A DNA stretch of 64,000 nucleotides from contig NZ_CP014206.1 of assembly GCF_001563225.1 (NCBI RefSeq), positions 2,604,001 through 2,668,000 of the forward strand, in the 5' to 3' direction. Below are positions 1 through 9,282 of this stretch, piece after piece. The notes beneath the pieces were generated by a model. It worked only from the letters and a program-made list of their open reading frames with translations, made no database searches and was not told where the DNA came from. Position numbers and translations under genes: made by a program. The DNA is from Pseudodesulfovibrio indicus. GTDB lineage: Bacteria > Desulfobacterota > Desulfovibrionia > Desulfovibrionales > Desulfovibrionaceae. How positions within the stretch are numbered: the first letter of the stretch is position 1; every line of letters starts with the position of its first letter.

Positions 1-356
1 GCTCGCAGGGCTTCGGCCTCGGCCGGGGAGAGCAGCCCCACGTCATAGCCCATGAAGCCGAACGCCTTGTTCATGGCCGCCATGGTCTCGGCCAGCCCCG
101 GGTTGCCGCCCGGCCGCAGAAATTCATAGGCACCGGAAACAAGCAACCTGGGAGAGTCCGTTTTATGAACGTCAAAAAAATACGTGGCCCGACGGGCCAG
201 TCCACCGAGGGTGCGACCGCCTCAGGTGGGACATGGCTTCACCGTGCCAAACGTATTCGCCGAATAAAGGATGGTCAGAACAGAGCCCTGTGCGTGGGCA
301 ACGCCGCACACAGGGATACAGACCGCCAACAAAAGGCAGTATATGAGCCGTCGCAT
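1..356 (-). CDS. UshA-like exported metallophosphatase, predicted selenoprotein (partial, runs off left edge)
   Basis: Read on the minus strand from ATG 356..354, one base after the HU stop. The first 22 or so residues form a signal peptide (MRRLIYCLLLAV, ending CGVAHAQ). The mature N-terminus LTILYSANTFGTVKPC resembles the first strand and metal loop of UshA/5'-nucleotidase calcineurin-like phosphoesterases. Codon 45 is an in-frame TGA (224..222) inside CPT-U-GG, followed by TLGGLARRAT and an uninterrupted frame to position 1. Read-through restores a typical family N-terminus, so I infer selenocysteine at a site that is Cys in relatives. I recall 'UshA-like (seleno)protein' as a named family in anaerobes. 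Expected exported or periplasmic. The substrate is unknown. If TGA were a true stop, only a 44-residue stub would be made. Confidence 0.72.
198..224 (-). promoter_or_regulatory. Candidate bacterial SECIS hairpin after UGA codon 45
   Basis: Immediately after the TGA (224..222) the RNA can fold CGGUC/GACUG (one G-U pair), a bulged G, then CACC/GGUG around a CUC loop, spanning 219..198. A second tight hairpin, GGCCC/GGGCC, follows just downstream. Bacterial SECIS elements sit directly 3' of the UGA within the coding sequence. This was found by eye only; no folding energy was computed. Confidence 0.4.
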
Positions 357-357
357 C

Positions 358-633
358 CTATTGGTTGATGAATTCCTTCAGCTCTTTGCCGGGACGGAAA
401 AAGGGAAGTTTCTTGGGCTTGACCTGGACCACGGTACCGGTCTTCGGATTGCGCCCGGTGTACCCTTCGTAGTCCTTGATCTTGAAGCTGCCAAAACCCC
501 GAATCTCCACGCGGTCGCCTTCCAGGAGTGCTTCCTTGATGGAGTCCACGAAGGCGGAAACCACCTTGGTAGCCTCGTCTACGTGCATTTTTTTCTGTTC
601 TGACAGAGCCTTGATCAACTCGCTCTTATTCAT
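358..633 (-). CDS. HU/IHF-family DNA-binding protein
   Basis: 91 residues, the normal size for HU or IHF subunits. It starts MNKSELIKAL. The DNA-binding arm carries GRNPKTG, and the segment VEIRGFGSFKIKDYEGY is typical of the family. It should act as a dimeric nucleoid architectural protein that bends DNA. The gene has its own likely promoter just upstream (724-753), and its TAG stop lies one base before the ATG of the selenoprotein gene, so the two may be cotranscribed. Whether it is HU-like or an IHF beta-like subunit cannot be settled from sequence alone. A second, divergent HU paralogue lies at 13498-13770. Confidence 0.93.
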   Translation of the reverse strand: MNKSELIKALSEQKKMHVDEATKVVSAFVDSIKEALLEGDRVEIRGFGSFKIKDYEGYTGRNPKTGTVVQVKPKKLPFFRPGKELKEFINQ

Positions 634-723
634 GATGTTCCCCCTGAAACATACGTTGCCCGCAGGTTCCGTTATTGGTCCTGTGAGGTAACAAAAAAGA
701 AATCTATCCAGAAATTCTCACTA

Positions 724-753
724 ACTATGCCGAAAAATAACTCTTTTCGTCAA
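724..753 (-). promoter_or_regulatory. Probable sigma-70 promoter of the HU gene
   Basis: On the minus strand TTGACG (753..748) and CATAGT (729..724) are separated by 18 bases, about 90 bases upstream of the HU start codon at 633. It lies between the end of the MinD-like gene and HU. Positions are read by eye; the -10 box is imperfect. Confidence 0.4.
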
Positions 754-770
754 CAACTATTTGATAAATT

Positions 771-1629
771 TCATTCGGACGGAAAATCTTTCAGGATGGG
801 CCTTCCGCCGATCCGTTCCAGGTTGTCTTCCCGGTACCGGATGAGCTTCTTGGCGATGCTGGTAATGTCCTTGGCCGCCTTGGCTTTCGGGGCGTATCTC
901 ATGAGCGGGGTCTGGCGCCGGACCGCTTCGACGATGGTCCGGTCGTGGTGCACGAATCCCAGGTTGCGCAGCTCCAGACTCAGGAAATTCCGGCACGCGG
1001 CGTTAAGCCTGTCGAAGGTCTGGTTGGCCTCGGCCGCGTTGGTGGCCTGGTTGACCAGGACCAGGAAATCCTTCACGCCGTGCTGGGTCGCCAGGATTTT
1101 GATCATGGCGTAGCTGTCGGTCAGGGAGGTCGGCCGCCCCCCCCCCCCCCCCCCCCCCCCTGCTGTCGGTCAGGGAGGTCGGCTCCGGGGTGACCACCAC
1201 CACGCGCAGCTGGGTCAGGGCGGCCAGGGAGAGCACCGTCTGGCTGATGCCGGCACCCAGGTCGAGCATCAGGAAATCGTATTCGCCCGCCAGGGAGATG
1301 AGCTTCTTGAACAGGATGTCCTGGAGGTCCTCGTCCATCTCGACCAGCTCCGGCACCCCGCTGGTGGCGGGCAGCATGTCGAAGCCGTCCTCGATGGAGA
1401 CCAGCACGTCCTCGGCATCCACGCCGGTCTGCAACAGGTCGTGCAGGTTGCGGTCGGGGGAGATGCCGAGCAACACGTCGAGGTTGGCCAGGCCGAGGTC
1501 GCAGTCCATGAGCATGGAGGTCATGGACGCCTCGTGCATGGCGTAACCCAGGTTGAGCACGATGTTGGTCTTGCCGACCCCGCCCTTGCCGCTCATTATG
1601 GCGAGACTGAGAGTATTGTTGTGGTTCAT
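771..1629 (-). pseudogene. MinD/ParA-family ATPase (FlhG-like), disrupted by poly-C insertion/duplication
   Basis: Starts MNHNNTLSLAIMSGKGGVGKTN, which holds the deviant Walker A KGGVGKT of the MinD/ParA/FlhG family. Next come the switch I-type MDCDLGLANLDVLLG and the DYDFLMLDLGAG-like Walker B region. The frame is lost after PEPTSLTDS at a 24-base C run (1137-1160). It resumes in another frame with YAMIKILATQHGVKDFLVLVNQ and ends KDFPSE at 771. Removing one 49-base unit gives a single frame of about 269 residues. Such ATPases act at the membrane in flagellar number or placement and often neighbour flagellar or c-di-GMP genes; here a GGDEF gene is directly upstream. The break is most likely an assembly artefact, so the living gene is probably intact. 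Confidence 0.8.
1113..1183. other. 22-bp direct repeat flanking a 24-bp C homopolymer (suspected assembly artefact)
   Basis: The 22-base word starting GCTGTCGGTCAGG occurs at 1113-1134 and again at 1162-1183, exactly 49 bases apart. Between them lies cg plus 24 uninterrupted Cs (1137-1160). The 49-base insertion shifts the frame of the MinD-like gene. A read end with poly-G (dark-cycle) bases mis-joined across an overlap would give exactly this pattern. Confidence 0.75.
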
Positions 1630-1641
1630 GGTCCGTCTCCG

Positions 1642-2490
1642 TTATTTTCCGCCGAACAGGAATTGCTTTTCGTTTGCGTGGACCAGGGTTTCGTTGGGAA
1701 CGTTGTCCGCGAAAGAGAGCCTGGAAACCTTGACCTGGTCCTTGCCGGAACCCTTGGCCTCGTAGAGGGCGCCGTCCGCCAGTTCGATCAGCTCCTTGTC
1801 GGTGATGTTCTCGGTCCCCTTGTAGCAGGTCAACCCCACGGAGCAGGTGACGCGGAAGGTTCCGCCGCCGTCCGGGATGGCGAATTCGATCTTGCGGAAC
1901 TCGTCCAGCAGCCTGTTCAGGAGCCGCTGCGCCTTGACCAGGCCGGAGCCCGCCATGATCAGGGCGAACTCCTCGCCGCCGAACCGCGCCGCCAGGTCGT
2001 AGCGCCTGGTGGATGCCTTGAGGTGCGCGGCGAAGGTGGCCAGCACCTCGTCGCCCTTGGTGTGCCCGTAGGTGTCGTTGATCCGCTTGAAGTTGTCGAG
2101 GTCGAAGATGGCCAGGGAGAGCGGGGTGCGGGCGCGCTTGGAGCGTTCGATTTCTACGTCCAGGATGCGGTCGAAGGCGCGGCGGTTGGCCAGCCCGGTC
2201 AGCGGGTCGTGGTCCGTCTGGTAGGCCAGGTGCTCCAGGGTCTCCTGGAACCGCTTCAGGTGCGGGTAGGAATCCCCGTTGATGGGCAGGGAGAGCCATT
2301 GCCTGAGGTCGTACCGGGAGGCGATCGCTTCCCAATCCTCGGGGCAGACGCCCTGGAGCAGGCGGAATATCCAGACGGACTGGCTTTCGTCGCAGGCCGT
2401 GCCGGATATGTCCCCGAGCTCCTCCTGGAGCGCGTGGAGTTCCGTGGCGAGTTCGTTTTCGGGGAATTTAATCTTTTTTTCCATGGGCAT
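1642..2490 (-). CDS. Diguanylate cyclase (GGDEF domain)
   Basis: 282 residues. The N-terminal ~90 residues are unassigned, followed by a GGDEF domain starting near DHDPLTGLANRRAFD (about residue 94). The active-site motif is RFGGEEF, and RRYD five residues before GGEEF matches the RxxD inhibitory I-site. The conserved segments FDLDNFKRINDTYGHTKGDEVL and SVGLTCY are present. It should make c-di-GMP from two GTP in the cytoplasm, with product inhibition. No membrane segment or signal peptide is seen. The start overlaps the end of prfB by 23 bases (a second ATG lies at 2484), and the MinD-like gene follows directly. Cotranscription with the MinD-like gene suggests a role in motility, which is inference. 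Confidence 0.93.
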   Translation of the reverse strand: MPMEKKIKFPENELATELHALQEELGDISGTACDESQSVWIFRLLQGVCPEDWEAIASRYDLRQWLSLPINGDSYPHLKRFQETLEHLAYQTDHDPLTGLANRRAFDRILDVEIERSKRARTPLSLAIFDLDNFKRINDTYGHTKGDEVLATFAAHLKASTRRYDLAARFGGEEFALIMAGSGLVKAQRLLNRLLDEFRKIEFAIPDGGGTFRVTCSVGLTCYKGTENITDKELIELADGALYEAKGSGKDQVKVSRLSFADNVPNETLVHANEKQFLFGGK

Positions 2491-3587
2491 GGATGAACAG
2501 TAGATGGTTTCGGATCATTTCGTCCAGGTCTCCGTCGAGGAAGGCGTCCACATTGCCGGTTTCGCTGTTGGAGCGGTGGTCCTTGACCAGCCGGTAGGGC
2601 TGGAGGGTGTAGGTCCTGATCTGGCTGCCCCAGGCGATGGCGTCCTTGGCCTGGTAGTCCTGCCTGCGGCTCTCCTCGATCTTCTTCAGTTCCTGCTCGT
2701 AGAGCCGGGCCTTGACCAGCCGCAGGGCCGTGGCCTTGTTGCGGTGCTGGGATTTCTCGTTCTGGCACTGGGCCACGATGCCCGTGGGCAGGTGGGTGAT
2801 GCGCACGGCGGAGCTGGTCTTGTTGACCGACTGGCCGCCCGGTCCGCTGGAGCGGAAGGTGTCGATGCGCAGGTCCTCCTCCTTGACCTCGATCTCGATG
2901 TCGTCGTCCATGTCGGGGTAGACGTCCACCGAGGCGAAGGAGGTGTGCCGACGGCCCGAGGAGTCGAAGGGGGAGATGCGGATGAGCCGGTGCACCCCGG
3001 TTTCGCCCTTGAGCAGCCCGTAGGCGAACAGCCCCTCTATCTGGAGGGTCACGGACTTGAGTCCCGCTTCCTCGCCCGCCTGGTAGTCGAGCTGGGTGAC
3101 CTTGAACCCCTTGCGCTCGGCGTACCGGTTGTACATGCGCAGGAGCATCTCGGCCCAGTCCTGGGACTCGACGCCGCCCGCGCCGGGATGGATTTCAAGA
3201 ATGGCGTTGCCCTTGTCGTGCTCGAAGGCAAACATGGTGGCCAGTTCGGTCCCGGCCAGACGTTCGCGGAGCAGCTTCACCTGGGCGTTGAGCGCGCTCA
3301 GGGACTCCTCTTCGGGGTCCTCGTGGGCCAGCTCGAGCCAGGCGTCCAGGTCATCCTTGGCCTCGGCCAGGTTGTCGTACATCTCGAGCTTGGTGGAAAG
3401 CTGGCTCTTTTCCCTGAGCAGCGGGGTGAGGGCTTCGGGCTTGTCCCAGGCGCCGGGCTTGGACAGGTCCTTTTCTATTTCTTCGAGGCGGGATTTGGTT
3501 TCCGCGTGGTCAAAGACGCCCCCAAAGGGATTCGAATTGGTCGATGAGATCGGCGGAGGCGGCTTTCAGTTCAGGATATTCCAACAT
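2468..3587 (-). CDS. prfB: Peptide chain release factor 2, with programmed +1 frameshift
   Basis: RF2 terminates translation at UGA and UAA. The short first frame starts ATG 3587 ([19 protein letters not shown]) and reaches in-frame TGA at codon 26 (3512..3510) in the context CTT TGA C, preceded by a TGGGGG Shine-Dalgarno-like stretch. Shifting +1 at CTT continues [16 protein letters not shown] through the rest. The main frame contains the codon-reading SPF motif ([12 protein letters not shown]) and the peptidyl-hydrolase GGQ ([12 protein letters not shown]). The total is about 372 residues, the usual RF2 length. The start overlaps the lnt stop (TAATG). The frameshift gives classic autoregulation by RF2 level; a pipeline ignoring it would call only a 304-residue fragment from 3382. 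Confidence 0.96.
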
Positions 3588-5104
3588 TATTCAACGGTTC
3601 CTTTCTTTCTTCTGGAGGCGAACGCCAGGTAGCCGAAGGCGGCTGCGGTCATGACGTAGACAAAGACGTTCAGCCAGTCACGGAGCGCATGATACACGGT
3701 CTTGGCCTGAATGGCAGCGATTTTCATGCTCAGGGTTCCGGCCTCGAACTGGCGGGTGACTCCGGCCAGCCTGCCCAGCGGGTCCACAAAGGCCGAGATG
3801 CCGGTGTTGGTGGAGCGAACCAGCCAGCGGCCCTGCTCCACGGCCCGCATGACGGCCAGGTCGAGGTGCTGGCCAGGGGCGGAGGTGTTGCCGAACCAGG
3901 CGTCGTTGCTGATGTTCACCAGCACGCTCGCCCCGCGCTCGACCTGTTGCTGGGCCAGTTCCGGAAAGATGGCTTCATAGCAGATGAGCATGCCCAGCGC
4001 AACGCCGTTCAGCTTGAGCGGCCTGTTGTCCTCGCCCGGCCGGAAGTTCCCCACGGCCTGGACCAGCTTCTTGAAGGGAACCCATTTCTCCAGGGGCATG
4101 TACTCGCCGAAGGGGACGAGGTGCTCCTTGTCGTAGGACTGGGTCATGTGGCCAGAGGAATCGATGAGCCAGGCGCGGTTGTAGAGGACGTATTTCCTGG
4201 TCTTGGCGTCCACGACCTTGTAGGCCGGGGACCCGGCGATGATCGCGGTTCCGGTGTCGTTGGCCAGCAGCTCCAGCGCCTTGCGGTAGCCGGTGTCCTC
4301 CTGGAGATAGAAGGGCATGGCCGTCTCGGGCCAGACCAGCAGCGTGGGGCTTTCCTTGGAGACCGCCTCCAGGCTCAGCTGCGCGTATTTCTTGACCGTG
4401 TCGGCCTGGTACGTGGTGTTCCACTTCAGTCCCTGGTCCACGTTGCCCTGGACGATGGTCACCATGTAGTCCTGGTCGCCCACGTCGAAGGTGGCGGTAC
4501 GGTAGAAGCCGAACCCAGCGATGAGCGCGGCCAGTCCCACGGCCAGGGCCAGGGCGGAGCGGTAGGTGGAGTAGAGGAGCACGGCCACGGCCAGGGTGGC
4601 GAACACGCCCGACAGGCCGTAGGCTCCGACCACGGACGCGCCCTGCACGAAGGCGGGCCAGGCCGAGAAGGCCGAGGCCAGGTTGAGCCACGGGAAACCG
4701 GACAGGACGGTGCCCATGAGCATTTCCATGGCGGTCCAGGAAAACCCGGCCAGGAGGCACAGCGGGACACCGTCGATGCGCTTGCCCGCAAAGTGCATGG
4801 ACAGGGAGAAGAGGCCGAAATACAGGCCGATGAACGCGGCCAGGAGCGCGGGGCAGGGCAGGGCCACGAACCACGGCAGGCCGCCGTAGATCTGGACCGG
4901 AATGACCATCCAGTAGAAGCAGCCCGTGGCCGCCAGGGTCCCGGCGAGCCAGCCGAAGCGGAACGCCTTGGGTCCGGAGGTGGCACGCAGGCCGATCCAG
5001 GCCAATCCCAACGGGAAGGCGAGGACCGCCGGCGGGAAATGGAACAGGGGGTTGGAGAACCCTATCCAGGCGCCGACCGTGGCGAGGAGGACCAGCTTCA
5101 GCAC
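3587..5104 (-). CDS. lnt: Apolipoprotein N-acyltransferase
   Basis: 505 residues with a GTG start. The N-terminal ~200 residues contain about six hydrophobic segments. A nitrilase-like domain follows with the Glu of WPETAMP, the Lys of YDKEHLVPFGEY and the Cys of LICYEAIFPE as the catalytic triad. A final membrane segment near the C-terminus precedes ASRRKKGTVE. The enzyme adds the third acyl chain to the N-terminal Cys of lipoproteins in the inner membrane. It lies directly after the CBS/CorC-like gene, the same pairing as ybeX-lnt in enterobacteria. Its stop overlaps the prfB start by one base, suggesting coupled translation. Confidence 0.96.
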   Translation of the reverse strand: MLKLVLLATVGAWIGFSNPLFHFPPAVLAFPLGLAWIGLRATSGPKAFRFGWLAGTLAATGCFYWMVIPVQIYGGLPWFVALPCPALLAAFIGLYFGLFSLSMHFAGKRIDGVPLCLLAGFSWTAMEMLMGTVLSGFPWLNLASAFSAWPAFVQGASVVGAYGLSGVFATLAVAVLLYSTYRSALALAVGLAALIAGFGFYRTATFDVGDQDYMVTIVQGNVDQGLKWNTTYQADTVKKYAQLSLEAVSKESPTLLVWPETAMPFYLQEDTGYRKALELLANDTGTAIIAGSPAYKVVDAKTRKYVLYNRAWLIDSSGHMTQSYDKEHLVPFGEYMPLEKWVPFKKLVQAVGNFRPGEDNRPLKLNGVALGMLICYEAIFPELAQQQVERGASVLVNISNDAWFGNTSAPGQHLDLAVMRAVEQGRWLVRSTNTGISAFVDPLGRLAGVTRQFEAGTLSMKIAAIQAKTVYHALRDWLNVFVYVMTAAAFGYLAFASRRKKGTVE

Positions 5105-5107
5105 GGG

Positions 5108-5929
5108 CTACGAATGCTCCAGGGGTTCGACCTTGATGGACCAGATCTGGCGTTCGTCCGCCTCGAGGATGGTGAACCGCCAGCCGGAGAAGGTGTAGAA
5201 TTCGCCAGGCGAGGGAATGCGGCCCGCCATGGCCCCCAGGTAGCCGCCGATGGAGTCCACCTCGTCGCTCTCCAGGTCGAGAACGAAGGTCCGCCGGACG
5301 TCCTCCAGGGAGGCCCGCCCGGAGACGATGAAGGTGCCGTCCGAATAGGCCCGGATCTCCTCCGGGCGCTGCTCGTCGTATTCGTCGGAGATGTCGCCGA
5401 CGATTTCCTCCAGCACGTCTTCCATGGTGACCATGCCCGAGGTCCCGCCGTACTCGTCCTGGACGATGGCCATGTGGAGCTTTTCCTTTTTGAAATAGGC
5501 CAGCACTTCGTCCAGTGGCTTTTCCTCGTGCACGAAGAAGGCCGGGCGGAGGATCTCCATGACCGACGTCTCGCCCTGGCACTGGAGCAGGGGCTCCAGC
5601 AGGTCCTTGGCGTGGACCACGCCGACGATGTGGTCCTTGGTGTCCTGGTAGATGGGGATGCGCGAATGCGCGCCGTGGTGAACGATGAGCTCGGCCACGT
5701 CCTTGACCGTGCTGGCGGCGTCGGCGCAGACCATGTCCGTGCGCGGGACCATGATCTCTTCGACGAGCTTCTGGTCCAGCTCAAGGACGTTGAGCAGCAT
5801 GGAGACCTCGTGGCTCTCCAGCTCGCCGTCGGCCTTGGCCTCGAGGATGTGTTCCTCTATCTGATGGTCGTTGTTGCCGAATATTTTTTTGAAAATAGAG
5901 CGAAATCGACTGTCGGATCCTTCGTCCAA
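5108..5929 (-). CDS. CBS-pair, CorC/HlyC-type transporter-associated protein
   Basis: About 273 residues from a TTG start at 5929, chosen because AGGAG lies seven bases upstream; the open frame extends to 6001 without a better site. It has two CBS motifs ([18 protein letters not shown] and [15 protein letters not shown] are flanking landmarks), then a C-terminal CorC_HlyC domain around [18 protein letters not shown] and [16 protein letters not shown]. There is no DUF21 membrane domain, so it is the soluble YbeX-like form. The family is linked to Mg/Co efflux and, in enterobacteria, to ribosome and lipoprotein physiology. A good promoter precedes it, and lnt follows after three bases. Confidence 0.88.
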   Translation of the reverse strand: MDEGSDSRFRSIFKKIFGNNDHQIEEHILEAKADGELESHEVSMLLNVLELDQKLVEEIMVPRTDMVCADAASTVKDVAELIVHHGAHSRIPIYQDTKDHIVGVVHAKDLLEPLLQCQGETSVMEILRPAFFVHEEKPLDEVLAYFKKEKLHMAIVQDEYGGTSGMVTMEDVLEEIVGDISDEYDEQRPEEIRAYSDGTFIVSGRASLEDVRRTFVLDLESDEVDSIGGYLGAMAGRIPSPGEFYTFSGWRFTILEADERQIWSIKVEPLEHS

Positions 5930-6009
5930 GACCAGACTCCTTAGAAGGGGTTCACTTGGGTATGCGAAATGTCGTGCGCGTGTGCGCACGCGATGCATCA
6001 TTGATCATG

Positions 6010-6038
6010 TATTTAGACAGACTGAAACAGCCTGTCAA
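6010..6038 (-). promoter_or_regulatory. Probable sigma-70 promoter for the CBS protein-lnt-prfB group
   Basis: TTGACA (6038..6033), a perfect -35, is followed after 17 bases by TAAATA (6015..6010). It lies in the only gap between mnmG and the CBS gene and gives a leader of roughly 75 bases to the TTG start at 5929. The start site has not been mapped. Confidence 0.5.
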
Positions 6039-6059
6039 CAAATGAAGGGCGGGCAAGTG

Positions 6060-7943
6060 TTACGATAGGCCGAGTTTTTTCAGATGGATTTCGAGACAGG
6101 AGAGGGCCGCGGGGGTCACGCCGGAGATGCGTCCGGCCTGGCCCAGGGTGCGCGGCTGCACCTTGGAGAGCTTTTCCACCACCTCGCGGGTCAGGCCGGA
6201 AACCTCGGCATAGTCCAGGTCCTCGGGCAGAACCTTGTCCTCCAGGGACTTGAACTTGGCCACGAGCTCCTCCTGCTTGACCAGGTACCCCTCGTAGCGG
6301 ACGCGGACCTCCGCCTCGGCCAGGACGTCCTCGTCCATGGACGCGAGCTCCGGTCGGAATACGGCCAGCCTGCCGATCTCCATCTGTGGCTGACGCAGCA
6401 GGGCGGCCAGCTCCACGGCCTTGCCGGGGATCGACGCGCCGATGGATTCCAGGGTCTCGCGGGTGGCGGCATCGGGCCTGACGCGGACCGTGCGCAAAAC
6501 CTCAAGCACCGCTTCAAGTTTATCCCGCTTGGCGGAAAAGAGGGTCCAGTGGGCGTCGTCCACCAGGCCGAGTTTGCGGCCCACGGGCGTCAGCCGCTCG
6601 TCCGCATTGCCCTCGCGCAGCAGCAGCCGATGCTCGGCCCGGGAGGTGAACATGCGGTACGGCTCCTCGGTGCCCTTGGTCACCAGGTCGTCCACCAGCA
6701 CGGCCATGTACGCCTGATCGCGGGAGGGCAGGAACGGCTCCTCGCCGCGCAGCTTGCAGGCCGCGTTCAGGGCGGCCCACAGCCCCTGCGCGGCGGCCTC
6801 TTCGTACCCTGAAGTGCCGTTGATCTGGCCCGCGAAATAGAGGCCCGGGACCGCCTTGGTCTCCAGGGTGGGCCTGAGCTGGGTGGGCGGCACGTAGTCA
6901 TACTCGATGGCATAGCCGGGGCGCACGATCTGGGCGTTCTCCAGCCCCTCGATGGCCCGGACCATCTTCTTCTGGACGTCGAAGGGCAGGCTGGTGGGGA
7001 TGCCGCTGGGGTACATTTCCTGACTGTCCAGCCCTTCCGGTTCGACGAAAATCTGATGCCGGTCCTTTTCCGGAAACCGGGCCACCTTGTCCTCGATGGA
7101 CGGGCAGTAGCGCGCCCCGGTGCCTTCGATGATCCCGGTGAACATGGGCGAACGGTCGAACCCTGAGCGGATGGCCTCGTGGGCCTTCTCGTTGGTGTAG
7201 GTCAGCCAGCAGGGGACCTGCGGCAGGGGGACCGTCTTGTTGCGAAAGCTGAACGGGACCGGCGGGTCGTCGCCCGGCTGTACCTGCATCACTTCGAAAT
7301 TGATGGAATCCTTGAGCAGTCGGGGGGTGGTTCCGGTCTTGAGGCGGCCCAGGGTGAAGCCCAGCTCGCGCAGGTTGTCGGAGAGCGAATTGGAGGCCGG
7401 ATCGCCCATGCGCCCGCCGCTGAAGTGGTCCAGGCCGATGTGCATCAGCCCGCGCAGGAAGGTGCCGGTGGTCAGCAGGGCGGCCCTGGTGGGGAAGACA
7501 TCGCCCAGCTCGGTGCGCACGCCGCAGACCACGCCGTTTTCGGTCAGCACGGCCGCGCCCATGTCCTGGAAGACCCACAGGTTCTCCTGGCCGAACACGG
7601 ATTCCTGGACCGCCTGCATGTACCGGGCGCGGTCAATCTGCGCCCGGCTGGAGCGCACGGCGGGCCCCTTGCGGGTGTTCAGGATGCGGAACTGGATGCC
7701 CGCGGCGTCGGCCCAAAGGCCCATCATGCCGCCCAGGGCGTCGATCTCCTTGACCATGTGGCCCTTGGCCAGGCCGCCGATGGCCGGGTTGCAGGAGAGG
7801 TGCCCGATGCGGTCGACGTTGATGGTTAGGAGCAGCGTCCTGAGGCCCAGCCGGGCCGAGGCCATGGCGGCTTCACAGCCGGCATGGCCCGCGCCGACCA
7901 CAACGAGGTCGAACCGGTCCGGAAACGGGGCTTTGCGCTGCAT
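6060..7943 (-). CDS. mnmG: tRNA U34 5-carboxymethylaminomethyl synthesis enzyme MnmG (GidA)
   Basis: 627 residues, the normal length. It starts [26 protein letters not shown], with the FAD Rossmann motif [10 protein letters not shown]. The family signatures [20 protein letters not shown] and [13 protein letters not shown] are present, along with the [11 protein letters not shown] region and the C-terminal helical domain. It works with MnmE to modify the wobble uridine of several tRNAs, using FAD and a folate or formaldehyde carrier. The M20 peptidase gene ends 13 bases upstream, so the two are probably cotranscribed. No mnmE is visible in the window. Confidence 0.97.
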   Translation of the reverse strand: MQRKAPFPDRFDLVVVGAGHAGCEAAMASARLGLRTLLLTINVDRIGHLSCNPAIGGLAKGHMVKEIDALGGMMGLWADAAGIQFRILNTRKGPAVRSSRAQIDRARYMQAVQESVFGQENLWVFQDMGAAVLTENGVVCGVRTELGDVFPTRAALLTTGTFLRGLMHIGLDHFSGGRMGDPASNSLSDNLRELGFTLGRLKTGTTPRLLKDSINFEVMQVQPGDDPPVPFSFRNKTVPLPQVPCWLTYTNEKAHEAIRSGFDRSPMFTGIIEGTGARYCPSIEDKVARFPEKDRHQIFVEPEGLDSQEMYPSGIPTSLPFDVQKKMVRAIEGLENAQIVRPGYAIEYDYVPPTQLRPTLETKAVPGLYFAGQINGTSGYEEAAAQGLWAALNAACKLRGEEPFLPSRDQAYMAVLVDDLVTKGTEEPYRMFTSRAEHRLLLREGNADERLTPVGRKLGLVDDAHWTLFSAKRDKLEAVLEVLRTVRVRPDAATRETLESIGASIPGKAVELAALLRQPQMEIGRLAVFRPELASMDEDVLAEAEVRVRYEGYLVKQEELVAKFKSLEDKVLPEDLDYAEVSGLTREVVEKLSKVQPRTLGQAGRISGVTPAALSCLEIHLKKLGLS

Positions 7944-7956
7944 GGCGTGACGACCG

Positions 7957-9180
7957 CTACTTGGCGGTCAGCATGTCGGCGATGACCTTGGCGTCGCCGA
8001 TGGTGTTCCTGATGGAGGCCCACTCGTTGGGCTGGTGCGCGTTGTGGTTCAGGGTGGACCAGACCACGGCCTGGTAGCCCTCGCGCCGCAGGAACGCGGC
8101 CACGGTGCCGCCGCCCACGCCCACGACCTTGGGATTGTTGTTGTAGACCTTGCGCACAGAAGCCATGGTCCGCACCGCGATCTCGCTGTCTTCCGGGGTG
8201 GCCGGGGCGGCCTGTTCCCACATGACCGGCTCGCACTCGATCTTCACGCCGTACTTGGCCGCGATCTCGTCCGCGAACCCCTTGATGGTGTCCAGCACTT
8301 CGGTCAGGTCGTATTCCGGCATGACGCGGGAATCGATGTAGAACACGTCCCGGCCGGGGATGGTGTTCACGTTGGCCACGTTGGCTTCCTTCATGGTCGG
8401 CTGGAAGGTCGAGCGGGGCGGATTGTAGATCGGGTCTTCGGCCGGGTAGAGCGCTTCCAGCTCCTTGACGCGCAGGATGAATTCCGCGCAGGGCACCAGG
8501 GTATTGTTTCCCTGGTCCGGGGTGGAGGCGTGGCACTGCTTGCCGATGACCGTGCACTTGAGCCAGAACATGGACTTCTCGGCCACCTCGACCATTTCGG
8601 AGTTGGGCTCGCCGGAATCCGGCACCAGGAAGAGGTCGTCCTTGCGGAAGACGCCTTCGTGCTCGCGGACCAGGTAGTCCAGGCCGAAGCCGGAGCCGGT
8701 CTCCTCGTCGGAGACCAGGATCAGGCCGTAGTTCAGTTCCGGGGTGATATTCAGGTCGAGCAGGGCCTGGGCCGTGATCAGCGAAGAGACCATGCCCTGC
8801 TGGTTGTCCTCCACGCCGCGCCCGATGAGGGTGTCGCCGTCGCGCACCAGGGTGTAGGGATCGGAGTTCCACAGGGAGAGGTCGCCCGGAGGGACCACGT
8901 CGATGTGGGAGATGACCCAGAGGGTCCTTTCGGTGTTCCGTCCGGGAATCACGGCCACGATGTTGGGCCGGTAGCCGCACGGCACGTCCTGGTCCGGGGC
9001 GTTGTATTCCCGGATGTCCTCGATACCCATGGAACGCAGGTGGGCGAGCAGGAAGTCGGCCTTGGCCTTTTCCCCTTCGCCGCCGTTGCGGGGGCCGAGG
9101 GCGGGGATGGCCGTAAGCTTGGTTTGCAGATCAACGACCGCCTCGGTCTGGCGGTCCAGTTCGGAAAAGAGCGCGTCCAT
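7957..9180 (-). CDS. M20-family metallo-hydrolase (ArgE/DapE/carboxypeptidase type)
   Basis: About 407 residues from ATG 9180, chosen because GGAGG lies five bases upstream; an upstream TTG at 9192 overlaps that site. Zinc ligands are seen in [20 protein letters not shown] and [10 protein letters not shown], with a dimerisation domain near residues 185-300 and the C-terminal [13 protein letters not shown] histidine. The family hydrolyses N-acyl amino acids or short peptides. It resembles DapE-like and Xaa-His peptidases, but the substrate cannot be assigned. The gene sits between a strong terminator (9237-9266) and mnmG, so it begins a transcription unit. Confidence 0.9.
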   Translation of the reverse strand: MDALFSELDRQTEAVVDLQTKLTAIPALGPRNGGEGEKAKADFLLAHLRSMGIEDIREYNAPDQDVPCGYRPNIVAVIPGRNTERTLWVISHIDVVPPGDLSLWNSDPYTLVRDGDTLIGRGVEDNQQGMVSSLITAQALLDLNITPELNYGLILVSDEETGSGFGLDYLVREHEGVFRKDDLFLVPDSGEPNSEMVEVAEKSMFWLKCTVIGKQCHASTPDQGNNTLVPCAEFILRVKELEALYPAEDPIYNPPRSTFQPTMKEANVANVNTIPGRDVFYIDSRVMPEYDLTEVLDTIKGFADEIAAKYGVKIECEPVMWEQAAPATPEDSEIAVRTMASVRKVYNNNPKVVGVGGGTVAAFLRREGYQAVVWSTLNHNAHQPNEWASIRNTIGDAKVIADMLTAK

Positions 9181-9236
9181 GGGAGCCTCCAATGCGTTTT
9201 TCGGGATAATCTAGCGCAAAAACCAGACGGTACAAA

Positions 9237-9266
9237 CAAAAAAAGGCGGGGACAATGCCCCGCCTT
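9237..9266 (-). terminator. Rho-independent terminator after the PxxKW gene
   Basis: Perfect 9-bp arms AAGGCGGGG and CCCCGCCTT (9243-9251/9258-9266) around a 6-base loop. On the minus strand they are followed by a U run (9242..9237). It lies just downstream of the 9283 stop. Confidence 0.9.
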
Positions 9267-9282
9267 GTTCGCTTGCGATGGT

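Noticed and set aside
222..224. TGA as a genuine stop giving a 44-residue peptide or broken gene
   Set aside because: The frame after it continues with family-like sequence (GGLARRAT and beyond) and a SECIS-like hairpin follows, so recoding is more likely.
1137..1160. Poly-C tract as a phase-variation switch
   Set aside because: The exact 22-base duplication on both sides is better explained by a mis-assembly; kept as an open alternative only.
1121..2335. 404-residue minus-strand ORF through the GGDEF and MinD-like genes
   Set aside because: Out-of-frame Arg/Gly/Pro-rich reading ending in poly-Gly from the C run.
3689..5944. 751-residue plus-strand ORF opposite lnt and the CBS gene
   Set aside because: Antisense shadow in GC-rich DNA; low-complexity Gly/Ala/Arg/His composition, no domain, and the minus-strand genes are unmistakable.
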